From: Cryphonectria parasitica EP155
Lineage: Eukaryota > Ascomycota > Sordariomycetes > Diaporthales > Cryphonectriaceae
Assembly: GCF_011745365.1 (NCBI RefSeq)
Contig: NW_024468917.1
Location: forward strand, 2,108,001 to 2,172,000
DNA length: 64,000 nucleotides
Direction of reading: 5' to 3'
Each line of letters begins with the position of its first letter. Positions within the stretch are counted from its first letter, which is position 1. Of the stretch, positions 46,549 to 57,236 are shown in pieces. The position numbers and the translations under genes were made by a program. A model generated the notes under the pieces. The model saw only the letters and a list, made by a program, of their open reading frames with translations. It searched no databases and was not told the DNA's origin.

Positions 46549-47419
46549 GGTTCGCGATGGACCCCCGATGATGGATGTAGACTCCTGTGTTTCTGCTCAC
46601 TCACCCAGGCTCGGATAGGCTTCCACATCTTTTTATTTTGATTTTGAATTTAAATATCATTCTTAAACTTTAGACCGGCAGTGTCGGCTTCCAAACGCGC
46701 ATGGCCTAATTGGTTGTGCTGACGCGTGTTGCATGTTTTGCTGTGTCAGTGCTAGTCATTCATGCTGTTGTTGGCGTCATTAGTGGTTTTTTTTTGGGTT
46801 TGCTCTTGTTACTGTTGCACATAAAAATGCATGTCGCCAGAAAACGTTGAGCCCAACATGGACGGGATCATGAAACATCGGTCATACCACCATAGGCTCA
46901 CAAGCCTTGGTAAATGTTTGCTGAACTTTTATACTTCCTTTGTATAAGCTTATCCAGAGTACGGGACGAGTGCTTGCTGGAGTTTCAGTCGCGCAACGCG
47001 GGGGACCTTGGCCAGTCTCGTGTTCCTCCCCTCTTGACCAAGGGGCGCTCGCGTCGTCCGAAATGATCCTTGCCGCGGTAGTTATTATCGTGAGACATCA
47101 TCTTAAGCACGTCGGCAAGGGGCGGGGGGTGGAACGACGGACCACCATCGCGCGCTCAGATTCGTCCTAGCTCGCTTTTTCACTCTCTTTCTTCTCACAC
47201 AGGGAGGGGGGTTGAAATCCTTTGGCCATCTTCAAAAAGGCCTAATCAAGTGCGTCTATTTGAATAAGATCGCAAGAACCATTTGCTGGTAAAGACGATA
47301 AGCCGTGCTGCGAATAAGCATGAAGCACTTGTGTGTACATGGCAGCCATTCAGAGGAGGCAGCCCAACCGTCTAGGGAAAGAAAGTATGACAAGCCGAAT
47401 TCAATGAGCCTGTAGTGGG
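46549..47419. other. Intergenic, promoter side of P450
   Basis: About 0.87 kb; includes a short AT-rich run at 46,620-46,670. No gene recognised. Confidence 0.5.
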
Positions 47420-48395
47420 TCATGGAGCTTGCACCAGGTTCCTCCTGATCTTGATCAAGTCCTCGTCCGAGAAGCCCAAGACCCCGGTCACATAACCCTC
47501 AAAGCCGCCGTATTTCTCCCTGACGGCATCAACAAATGCGTCCCAACAGGAAGTCTTCAGGGCGGCCAGGTTCAGAAAGCCCGGCACGTCGTAAAATCTG
47601 GACAGGTCGGGCTTCTCACCAACGTCTACGCCGGCTCCCTGAATCGCAAACTTGATCAGCTGCTCCCGTGCTGGCTCATATCCGATCCTAGACAACAAAA
47701 AGTCCGTCTGGACGAGTTTGGGATCGTAGCCGGCAATGGTTTCAAGCATGCCAGCCAAGACGCCTGTGCGGTCTCTTCCGGCTTTTGTTGATGACATGCC
47801 ATATCTCCGTGTCAACAAGGACGAGATCCTCTTAATTGGAGGGGAAAAAGGGAGGAGGCTCACCTGTGCAGTGGAACATGATGGGATCCTGAGGCCTGTC
47901 CCTGATGCTCCTGAGCACCTCCCTGAAGATACCCTGATACCAGTCCAGCACCTCAAAGTACATGGCCACATAGCCCTTCTCCCCCTCGCCCTCGATGAAC
48001 GCCGCCAGGTCGACCTTGGCCGCCTGCTCGGTGGTGCCCTCGGAGCCCAGCCATACGCCCTCGATGCCTTCGATCTCCGGGTCAGGGCTTCTGGCGTGCT
48101 CGTCCTTGGAGCGTAGGTCGAAGATGCGGCGCACGCCGAGCTTCTCTCGCAGGGCGGCGCGGCCCTCCAGGCTGCCGTGGAGGATGTCGAGGCCACCCGT
48201 GCGGTAGATAAAACCCCGGCGGATCTTGGCAGAGCCGCTGCCATCGTTGTCGTCCGCGAGCAGGCCGAGATCGCGCGTGTTGAAGGTGCCTGGGACGTAG
48301 ATGAAGGGCGGTGTCTGCAAGGCTGGGAGGAGCTGCTCGGGCGGGATGGGATGACGGACGTCTGTCTCCGCCAAGGAGCGCAGTTTAGAGGCCAT
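47420..48395 (-). CDS. Tyrosine/serine protein phosphatase (Y_phosphatase3-type)
   Basis: Two exons, 48395-47864 and 47781-47420, encode 297 residues; the ATG at 48395 fits the conserved start (the frame remains open upstream). N-terminal signatures are GTFNTRDLG and GFIYRTGGLD, with RRIFDLRS after them. The catalytic loop HCTAGRDRTG is completed exactly across the intron (HCT on one side, AGRDRTG on the other), giving the C-x5-R motif. The PTP active-site Cys and Arg are both present. Related proteins act on phosphotyrosine or phosphoserine and also on phosphoinositides. The substrate is not known. Confidence 0.85.
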
Positions 48396-49362
48396 GTTTG
48401 CGTAGAAGACGATGGAGGAGGGGAGAGCTTGAGAGCGGCGCAGAGGTCTATCTATCTGCTGGTGGTGTTGGTAATACGGTGGATGTACGAGATGCCTCAT
48501 TCAAACCAGGTGTCTATCAGTCTGTCTGCTTCAGCTTTCTTAAGTAGGATAAATAAACAAATGGAACCCGCGGACTGCGTCTCCTGTGGAGCTAAGGCTG
48601 AAGTATCAATATCAATACCACGCCAATTTCAACTCTGCCTATTCTTCTTAATAACAAGAACAGAAAGAAAAAGGTGGAGAAAGAAACAGGCGGGAAAAGA
48701 GGGAAGTAAAAATTAATATAAAAAAAAAGAAGAAGAAGAAAAAGGAGAAAAAGGAGAAACTCTTGAACTCCGGTTCGAGGATGTGAAAAGGGCTTAGTGA
48801 TCCACACTGCGCAGCCAAAGGACGGCGAGGAAGGTGTAATGGGGAGAGAGAACGTGAGGCCACTGGGATTGGCGAGGTCGGATCTTGTTTCCCCGATGCC
48901 GATGCGAAGGATGCAGTTGATGACCACGGCAGGTGCAACCCTTCCTTTTCAAATAATCCGTCAGCTTGTCAGCAAGAACGACCACCCTCCCTCTCTTACC
49001 ATCTTTGAGCATATTCTTCCTCGACCTTGACGATATTGGGTTGAGTGGTTGGTATATGAGTAACACCATGAGATGTATCGCTGGTAACGTTGGTAGGCAA
49101 CCAGATCTAATTACTTTTGTGGCCCTTCCTCGTATTACTTGAATCTGACAATTGACATTCCGGCCCCTCTTCTTCTTTTCTTCTTCTTCTACGTCCAACC
49201 TTCGTTCTACATGTTTCGGGACCTCTCAAACGTTGATACCAATTTGTCTTTTGGATTCTATTACGTTTATGTTCTTTATGTCTACCCTCTTCTTTTCCAA
49301 AGACTTCATCTTCTATTTTCTATTCATTTTTGTAAATCGCAGAAGGATGACAACCGCAACAC
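48396..49362. other. Intergenic, no gene seen
   Basis: Nearly 1 kb with purine-rich (about 48,720-48,760) and pyrimidine-rich stretches; only short frames on both strands. The adjoining ADH gene ends at 49363. Confidence 0.5.
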
Positions 49363-50554
49363 TCAGTGCTTGCCAAAGTTGCTGTTAACTAGCACATACC
49401 TATACCTTGCCTTGCCCGCCTCCATATCCTTGGTCACCTGGTTGGCCTCCTTCATGTCTACCAGCTGCACCCACGGCTTGATCTTCTTGTCCGCCGCCAA
49501 CTGCAGCATCTCGGGGATCTCGGTCGAAGGGCTGCCGGTCGCACTGCCGCCGACCTTGATACCGCTGCCGATCATGGTGAAGGCGTTGATGGGCGGCAGC
49601 TCGCCGCTGTCGGGCGCGCCCACCTGGATGAAGGTGCCGTGTGTCTTGATGAGGCTTAGGTACTGGGTCAGGGGCATGTTGGAGCTCGAGATGGTGCTGA
49701 TGATCAGGTCCAGGGTCCGGAAGTTCTTCTTGTCCCAGTCGCCGTCCTCAGACGTGGCGATATACTCGTCACAGCCCAGCTTCAGCGCGTCAGCCTTCTT
49801 GTCGCCCCGCCTGCTGATGCCCACCACCTTATCCGCGCCCAGCGCCTTGGCGAATAAAACGGCAAAGTGGCCCAGTCCTCCGACTCCTACCACGCCGACC
49901 GTCTTGCCCGGCCCACACCCGTTCATCTTGAGCGGCGAATAAACCGTGATGCCGCCGCACATCATGGGCGCGGCGTCCTCGCTCGCTAGACCCTCGGGGA
50001 TCGGGATGACAAAGTGTCCGTTGGTGCGGTTGTAGTCAGCGTACCCACCGTACGACTTGCCCTCGTCGCCTGGATATACGCTGCCGTACGTGTTGATCAT
50101 CTCGTTGGCGCAGTACGTCTCCTTGTGGTTCGAGCACTCGGCGCATTCGGACCGCATGCATGTGCGTGCCTGGGCGCCCACTCCAACGCGGTCGCCCTCC
50201 TTGACGTGCTTGACGTTCTTGCCCACGCGCACCGCCTTGCCGACGATCTCGTGACCGACAACGCAGGCTGGGTGGGTTGGCCAGTGTTAGCAATGCCTTC
50301 TTCTACTGGGTCACAGGGCATGTGACAAGAGGGGCTGGAGAGGGCTTGGGCCTCACTCTCGACTACTTACGGTATGGGGTGGGGTACCAGCCACTCCTCA
50401 GCATGTGCAGGTCGGAACCACACACGCCACAGTGGGAAATCTCGATATCGACATCATCCTCTGTCCACTTCTTGGGCTCATAAGCGCCCCATTCCATGTT
50501 GCCGATGGACTTTTCGTCCTTGCCCAGCCATCCTTCAAACTTGGGAGCTGCCAT
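49363..50554 (-). CDS. Zinc-dependent cinnamyl-alcohol-type dehydrogenase
   Basis: Two exons, 50554-50371 and 50267-49363, encode 362 residues, standard length. It starts MAAPKFEGWLGK. The catalytic zinc ligands are in HCGVCGSDLHML (exon 1) and GHEIVGKA (exon 2, completed as YPCVVGHE across the intron). The structural zinc lobe is CMRSECAECSNHKETYC and the NADP-binding loop is GVGGLGHFAVLFAKA, followed by SRRGDKK, whose basic residues favour NADP. The family (yeast ADH6/7-like) reduces aromatic and aliphatic aldehydes; substrate is not fixed. The gene lies on the same strand as the phosphatase upstream and is not operon-linked. Confidence 0.88.
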
Positions 50555-52481
50555 CTTGAGCTTTGTGTGTGTATATGTGTATGTATGGAGGTGGAAGTAG
50601 ATCGTAGGGGAGTTATATGTGTTCGTGTCCAAAGGTCAGAAATTTGTGGAGGATGATGAATACGAATGTCCAAACCCGTCGACTTCGAGGATAGAGATGC
50701 GCAGCCAGAGCTCTGCGTTATATACTCTACTCACTCTTGCAAGCGGGTATTTCTCGGCAACCCTCTCAAAAGATAGCCAAGCAAAAAAACGTCGATGACG
50801 TTATAGCCGACCGACAATTTAGAATCGCCGCCAGCGCGGGTTCCCCCAGCGGAGAGGATAAACCTGCTATCACCGGCAGCGCGTAGACCCATCCCCTCCG
50901 TCTTCCCGCCCCTCTACTCCCATGCTCCCTCTACCCTCGAGCTAATGAACCTTTTTTCCTTGCTAGTATGGGTACCAGACCGATTGCCATCGGACGTGGG
51001 AACTCACCCAGTCAGGGTCATGCATTGTGATGATTTGTTTCGCTGACAGCAAATCAAGTGGGTAACTAAAGAGCTCACGGCAATGGAAGCACATTCCACA
51101 GTCCTCGAATTGCTGACGGCATCCACTCGTAAACGCCGAGACCTTAAGTCCTAAATCCAACTTTTTTTCCCCTCTTATGTTTCGCTTATACTATGGTACA
51201 TCCACACATCCACACCCACAACTACATCGACGCCACAACAGCCAAACACCTGAGTGGACGCTGCTAGTCTATGCGGTGAAGGTATCTTGTAGTGTTTTCC
51301 ATCAGTCACACATAGCCAATTTTTCATCTTTCTCTCGCGAGTTTTTCCACAAATTCCGCCCTCAAACTCCGAGAAGACGCTTTTTGCTAATCTTGTTCCC
51401 TCCTCTTCCCTTTGGGGGTGAGGGTGTAAGTGAGTCATACTGGAGTATTTTGTAATGTCTGTGCTCTTAGGAGAGAGAGAAGAAGAAGTCGCTTCTCTAC
51501 GAAGGCGGCACCGTCAATTCTCAGTGGACCTTGAACACCTGTCACGGGGTCAAGAGCAAAGAAAAGTAAGGAGAAGAAAGAAAAAAATGATAGCCCTCGC
51601 GTGACAAGTGTTGCTGAGTGGGCTGTTGAATGGCCTCATGGGCTCTCTCAGCGACGAGCTGGCTGCCATGTGAGGGCCTCGTAACGACCAGTATGGTTGG
51701 TTTTGGACGAGATGAAAACGAGGCCGAAGGGGATTGCCCCCGGGAGGGGGCGAAGGGCGCAAGCGGATTTTGGAATGATCACCGCCCTTCTCAGCGCCTT
51801 GCCTGGGTGGAAAGGACTCCCTCTTCATGCGATGCCTATTGGCAGCGCCTTTTGTCTGTTTGATGGATGCTTGGCGGGGGGGGGGGGGAACTTGCTTGCA
51901 TTAGTGCGAGTACGGACGGCCAAGGAAAATTCGGCTCCGCAGGGAAAAGACTGATTGCCAAAGCTGAAGGGGTTGAGACGGAGGGTGTCATCGCGATTTG
52001 TGAGATGGAGACCATGGTGGTGGATGCCGGCGAGGCTGTGGCAGGAGAGAATCCACAAGCCTGGCAGACTACCTGGAGAAACCCCAACAACACTTCAGCC
52101 ATAAAAGGCACCTACGTAGTACATCCAGACTCTTGCTTTTGGGGACGTGAGGGCAGAATCTATGGTTTCTAGCATGTGCGAGATCTTACCGTCTCAAAGC
52201 CATGCAGGTGTCGCTCGTGGGCAACACTGGACATTGATTGATCAATAATCGGGAGAGAACATAACCCGGATGTAATTATATCTGACTGGTTCATGCAATA
52301 CTCCAGAAACGTTAGATATGATCCCGTCGCTGGTTGTTCATAAGTCTCCTGTCTTCTGTGTTCGACTGAGTGCCAAAACGATGAATGATTGATGCTCACT
52401 CAGAATACATTACGCAACCCATATTAATCTCAGCCCGCTACATTATTGAATGAGAACCCCATCGCGCTACTCCTCCAGCCC
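50555..52481. other. Intergenic, 1.9 kb
   Basis: Promoter side of the ADH and 3' side of the FHA-forkhead gene. It contains a G13 run at 51876-51888. Frames in this stretch are short and overlapping; none recognised. Confidence 0.5.
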
Positions 52482-55400
52482 TCACCGCTGCGCAGATCGA
52501 TTTCGGACATACTCGCCGAAGCGAGTCTCAAGGTGCTTCATGAGAGCCTTTTCGGCTTCCGCAAAGTGTTGTTTCTGCTGTTCCGACTTGGACTGTACGA
52601 ACGTATCGTCAGTGAACCCGAGAAGCCGATCCACCGCGCTCATGATCAAGGACTCGCCCAGCAGCGGGTCAAGCTTTTCCGCAAGTGTCGGCAGGATCGA
52701 CTTCTTGAAGCTGAGAATGACGTTAACCAGCTTTGGATCTAACAGCTCAACCTCTCTGGAGCCTTCTGGTGTGGCAGAAGGACCAGGTGTAGCCGAGGTC
52801 GGCCTGGCTCCGTTCGAGGCCGGAGAGTTTGTGCCAGGAGTGCCGACCATGCCTGCTGGCTTTGGTGGTGCACTGTTCGCTGCTCCCATAGCTGGTGAAG
52901 ACACGATTGGCTGACGAGTAGTAGGAGCAGTAACAGTAGCAGTAGCAGCAACGGGTCTGGGAAGGCCAGATACACTCGTCCGGGAGGCAGGAGCCGCAGG
53001 GCCGGATCCCGAGGCAGCAGCGACAGAAGTTGTTGGCGCAGTCGACGCGGACGGCGTAGATGGTGCAGCGGTCGCAGAAACGGGCTTGGGGGCTCCAGAT
53101 CCAGTCGGGTTGGCTTCCGGTACGGACGCTGCAGGGACAAACCCCGGAGGAAGACTCGTTGAAGTCGCTGGTGCCGGAGATACAGTGCCCGAGGAGACAA
53201 CTTTGGGGGCAACAGACGCGGCCACCGTCGATTTGGTCTGGACAGGGCCTACAGGAGCAGCTGTTGACGCAGTACTCGCAGGCATGCTCGAGGCAAGACT
53301 TGAGGCTACCGGTTTGGGGGCTATAGTCGTTGTGGCCGCGGTCGTGATAGGTACTGGCTCAGCAGAGACAGCGGTCGGAGGAGCAGCCGCAGGGGTAGTA
53401 GGTGCATTTGCATTGAGACTTGGACTAGCATCTGGCGCTTTGGCACCACCGCCAATTGTAGTAGCAGCATGTGTAGCAGGACGAGGGCCGGGTGCTAGGG
53501 AAGCAGATTCCACACCTGTAGCAGCAGTAGGAGGTGCAGCCGCAGGAGCAGGAGGAGCAGGTATTGCTGCTGCTGCAGTAGGTGCTCCAGGTGTGACACC
53601 CGAAGGTGCGCCCGTCTTGGGCCCGGTTCCGACAGGGCTTGGGATACCAGGGTTTGCATTCGTGGGCGCATTTGGCGGTACACCACCAGCTGAGGCAGGC
53701 TTCTGAACAGTCGAATGGGCCAAAGTTGACTCGCTGTTGACAGACCCGGCTTTCGTCGCCCCGCTGGTGCCTCCTACGGCTTGGGAACCAGATACTGGTT
53801 TGGCAGCAATCGGTTGGGCCCTTGCGGCGGCGGTAGCAGCAGCAGGAGGTGGAGGGGCGCTATTTCCATTGGGCGCAGGGAGCCCAGGCGAGTGCGCGTG
53901 AGGGGCGCCCATCCGAGCAGCAGTAGAAGGCATAGGGCTAGAACCGTTCACGGCAGCAGCTTTTGTTGAAGCCATAGGCACCGAAGCAGCAGATGCTGCT
54001 GCTTTGGCGGCCTCCTCAGCGCGACGCTTGGGATAGATCTGCTTGTGTTGGCGAAAGACGTTCAGGATGAGTTTCTCATAAGATTCAAGTTCAGGCACCA
54101 GACTTTTCTCGGTCAGTCCCAAGCCGCGATTGATCACGGACATGGCGACCACCTCGGATCGCTTGCCCTCTTTCGCCTGCAGCTGTTTGATGACCTCGGC
54201 ACGGAACTCCCTGATGAAGAGCCTGAGGAAGGGCTCGATCACAGGGCCCAGGGGCGCTGCAGGCGCGCTGTTTTGCGCAGGGTGCAATATTTGATGGGTA
54301 GAGGGTGCAGGCCTGGACGCATTCGATGCCGGGTGCATAGTAGGAGGGGCTGGAGGGCCTTGTTGAGGTCTGAGTGGGGGCCCTTGTCCCGGCCTGGCCA
54401 GAGGCGGCCTGGGTGCGGCGTTTGGTCCAGCGCCAGCAGGGCTATGATTTGCGACATGTGGTGGCGGTTGTGGCCTGTTGGCATATGCTGGGTTGTATGG
54501 CGGTACTTGCGCGCCGGGATGCTGTGGTCGCGGCGCAGTGGCGGCAGCCGTGTAGCCGTTTGTCTGTGGTTGTGCGCCCGGTGCCTGATGGTGTTGAGGA
54601 TAAGCAGGGCGCGGAGGTCCGTGATGCTGGTGGGTCGGTGCAGCACCAAGCTGTGCTGTGCCGTTGTTGTTGGATGGAGGGCCCTGATGAATCTGATACG
54701 CCTGTCCATTGGGAGGATAGCGAGGTGGCAGGTTGGGCGTGAGAGCCGTTGAGTGTGCAGTGGGATGGTGAATATGGTGTTGAGGATGCATGGGAGGCTG
54801 ATATGGGTGGCTGTACCCATTGTACATGCCCGTGGGTCGAGGTTCGGCGATGGAGTCGCTGGGTTTGCGCTTCTTCCCAGACTCCAAGGGGACGCCAGGA
54901 ACGCGATGCCAGTTTCCTTCGATCTTCTTGAAGCACTCACTGCCGAGCAGATTGTGCCGGACACTGCTCTCCCAACCCTTGGTATCGACACAGAAGTAGA
55001 AATAGGGCCACCTCTCCTGGATCCGCTTGTAGACCTGCTTGAGACTGTAGCCCTTAGGGGGTGCGGCGGTCATGATCTCGTCGATCAGCAACTGATAGTT
55101 CTTTGTTGGCTTCTGCAGCTGCTCCTCGGTAAAGTCCTCACGCTTCAGCTCCAGAGGAGGTGTCTTGTGCTTCATGGACTTCTCCTTAGCAGGCTTGTCG
55201 CCATCCAGCTCTTCCTCTCCATCCTCACCCTTGGGCCTGCGAGGTTTGTACTTCCGTTTCTCTCCCTGGCCGTCGAGTCCTTCAGGGAGAGGGTGCTTCC
55301 TAGGCCGGCCGACCTTGCGCTTCTGTGGCTGATCGCCAGGCTCTTGGGGCGGCATGTTCCGCTTTGCCTCTTCGGCCGCCTGCTTCTTGAGCAGCCGCTC

Positions 55401-57236
55401 CTCCCTCTTCGACATGATCCCGTTCTTGGGCGGCCTGCCGGGCCCACGTTTCTTTGGAGGTAACGTGCCTAGCTGTGACAGCTTGTCTACGTCATCAGGA
55501 CTTGATTCGGGCTTGAGGCTGCCATCCACGGCGTCCGACTCAACCGTCTCTCGAATCTCATCGTCTCCATCGGCGTTGGATAGCTCGGCCAATGCCTCTG
55601 GCGCATCCTCCATAGCTTCGTCCGAGTCGTCCGAGTCATCTGAGTCTAGTGGTTGCAAGTTCGCCTGTCCCTCTTCAGCCTCGGAGGAGTCATCGGTATC
55701 GTGCATCTCATCCCCGCGGGAGCTCTGGAAGTCAAAACTCATCTCCTTGCCGTTCTCCGAGTAGGTCCTGCTCGCCGGGGCACTCGCCTGGAGCTGGAGC
55801 TCTGCGCCGGTCTTGCCGTCCTCCACGCCCGCGAGATAGAACTGAATAGTGATGTACTGGATCTGGAGCTCGTCGCCGGAATACAGGGTGAAGACGTCGC
55901 CCTCCTTGTGGTGGACTGAGCGACAGAAGACGCCGTTCCGGCCCAGGACAAAACCTTTCCAGACTCTCTCTTCGGCATCATACGAGATCTTCAGATGTTC
56001 CCTCGAGATACCCTTGGTGCTAGCCCACATGTCTGGGCCTTCGCCATGTATCCTGACATGCGCGATTTCATCCTGGCTTTTGAGGCCGGTGACGTCTCCA
56101 GGGCCAGGGGCGTAGTCGACATATTGACGACTGCTGATGGTGTTGGAATGACCACTCCCTGAAGTCTTCCGGGCCTGCTGCTCAACCGTCCGCTCACCAG
56201 CAGCAGTCTTGCGTCTCTTGGCAGGCCGTGGGTTGTCCTCACCGTCGGACTCGGGGCCCAGAGCACCTCCCTCCTCGCTGGCAAAGGATTTCGGGTGGTG
56301 TTTCCCTCTACCGCCCGTCCCAGCAGCACGAGGTGGTGTTGGCGGGGGCAGTCCCTTGGCTATGTGCTCCTCGACTTTCAGCCTATGTGCCCTCTCTTTC
56401 CTGGCCCGCAAGAAGATCTTCTGGTCCCTGCCGATCAGGACAGTGCGAGTGGTGATCCAGGTTGTGCTGTCGGGGAACTCTAATTTTCCATATACATTGG
56501 GAGGATGCTCGTAGTCCTCCTCTTCGTCCTCGTCCAACGGAAAGGGCTGCTCTGCAGCAGCACCGACGTTGGCGAAAGCGTAGTTTGCCATTGCTATATT
56601 CGGTATGTAGGGTTGACTGGCCTGCGCAAGGAGGTCTGGATAGAGGGGCAAGGGCTGGGACAGGGCGTCATAGTACCCAGCTTCTCCAGAGAGACCAAGG
56701 AGATGGTTGGCCGCAGGGACCTCAGCCTGGCCGCCGCCATCCGCCTGTCTCCAGAGTGAGGGAGCCCAAGCCAGACCGTCCTCGGTTCCCAAGTCCACAA
56801 AGCCATTGGCGGTGCCAGATGGTGCGAGAGGGGCGGGAGCGAGCTGGTGGTCCTGGGCAGCAGAGGTGGACGGCGTCTCGTTCGCGGCGGTCGCAGCCGG
56901 TGGAGGTTTGGGGCTGAGGGTTTCAGGTGCAGGCGCATCGTTATGGGGAAGGGGTTGGGCCTGCGTGGCAGGAGGTTGTTCGGTTTCTTCTATTCGCTGT
57001 TGGGAAGGTGGAGGAGATGGCGGTGGCGGTGGTGGAGGTGGAGGTGGAGGCATAGCAGGCTCAGGTGCAGGTGTGGTGGATACAGCCACAGGTTCATTTG
57101 TGTCCTTAGCCGGGCTGAGGACTGCAGTTGGGATTGCCTCGGGGGCCATCATGGATGTTGAGGTCGACATTGGGGGGTCAGCCATGTTGGTGTCTGGCTG
57201 GCCACTGGGGCCTTCCTGCTCTTCGGACGAAGTCAT
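52482..57236 (-). CDS. FHA and forkhead domain transcription factor, FHL1-like
   Basis: One open frame of 1584 residues. After a Pro-rich N-terminus (about 60-130) there is an FHA fold: the first strand region (YGKLEFPDSTTW to about 290) and the rest at about 385-470 (MWASTKGISREHLKI, FVLGRNGVFCR), split by a basic insertion. AT-hook-like GRPPK and GRPRK lie near 600 and 645. The forkhead domain is at about 708-785 (NYQLLIDEIMTAAPPKGYSL, ERWPYFYFCV, GWESSVRHNLL, NWHRVPG). A very long Ala/Pro/Thr/Ser tail follows. FHA plus forkhead is the layout of yeast Fhl1, which controls ribosomal-protein genes; the role here is inferred. The C-terminal helix region (about residue 1500 on) is moderately conserved-looking. 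Confidence 0.88.
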   Translation of the reverse strand: MTSSEEQEGPSGQPDTNMADPPMSTSTSMMAPEAIPTAVLSPAKDTNEPVAVSTTPAPEPAMPPPPPPPPPPPSPPPSQQRIEETEQPPATQAQPLPHNDAPAPETLSPKPPPAATAANETPSTSAAQDHQLAPAPLAPSGTANGFVDLGTEDGLAWAPSLWRQADGGGQAEVPAANHLLGLSGEAGYYDALSQPLPLYPDLLAQASQPYIPNIAMANYAFANVGAAAEQPFPLDEDEEEDYEHPPNVYGKLEFPDSTTWITTRTVLIGRDQKIFLRARKERAHRLKVEEHIAKGLPPPTPPRAAGTGGRGKHHPKSFASEEGGALGPESDGEDNPRPAKRRKTAAGERTVEQQARKTSGSGHSNTISSRQYVDYAPGPGDVTGLKSQDEIAHVRIHGEGPDMWASTKGISREHLKISYDAEERVWKGFVLGRNGVFCRSVHHKEGDVFTLYSGDELQIQYITIQFYLAGVEDGKTGAELQLQASAPASRTYSENGKEMSFDFQSSRGDEMHDTDDSSEAEEGQANLQPLDSDDSDDSDEAMEDAPEALAELSNADGDDEIRETVESDAVDGSLKPESSPDDVDKLSQLGTLPPKKRGPGRPPKNGIMSKREERLLKKQAAEEAKRNMPPQEPGDQPQKRKVGRPRKHPLPEGLDGQGEKRKYKPRRPKGEDGEEELDGDKPAKEKSMKHKTPPLELKREDFTEEQLQKPTKNYQLLIDEIMTAAPPKGYSLKQVYKRIQERWPYFYFCVDTKGWESSVRHNLLGSECFKKIEGNWHRVPGVPLESGKKRKPSDSIAEPRPTGMYNGYSHPYQPPMHPQHHIHHPTAHSTALTPNLPPRYPPNGQAYQIHQGPPSNNNGTAQLGAAPTHQHHGPPRPAYPQHHQAPGAQPQTNGYTAAATAPRPQHPGAQVPPYNPAYANRPQPPPHVANHSPAGAGPNAAPRPPLARPGQGPPLRPQQGPPAPPTMHPASNASRPAPSTHQILHPAQNSAPAAPLGPVIEPFLRLFIREFRAEVIKQLQAKEGKRSEVVAMSVINRGLGLTEKSLVPELESYEKLILNVFRQHKQIYPKRRAEEAAKAAASAASVPMASTKAAAVNGSSPMPSTAARMGAPHAHSPGLPAPNGNSAPPPPAAATAAARAQPIAAKPVSGSQAVGGTSGATKAGSVNSESTLAHSTVQKPASAGGVPPNAPTNANPGIPSPVGTGPKTGAPSGVTPGAPTAAAAIPAPPAPAAAPPTAATGVESASLAPGPRPATHAATTIGGGAKAPDASPSLNANAPTTPAAAPPTAVSAEPVPITTAATTTIAPKPVASSLASSMPASTASTAAPVGPVQTKSTVAASVAPKVVSSGTVSPAPATSTSLPPGFVPAASVPEANPTGSGAPKPVSATAAPSTPSASTAPTTSVAAASGSGPAAPASRTSVSGLPRPVAATATVTAPTTRQPIVSSPAMGAANSAPPKPAGMVGTPGTNSPASNGARPTSATPGPSATPEGSREVELLDPKLVNVILSFKKSILPTLAEKLDPLLGESLIMSAVDRLLGFTDDTFVQSKSEQQKQHFAEAEKALMKHLETRFGEYVRNRSAQR

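Noticed and set aside
54239..54991. 250-aa and 164-aa frames inside the FHL1-like gene
   Set aside because: They are other-frame shadows of the long low-complexity coding region.
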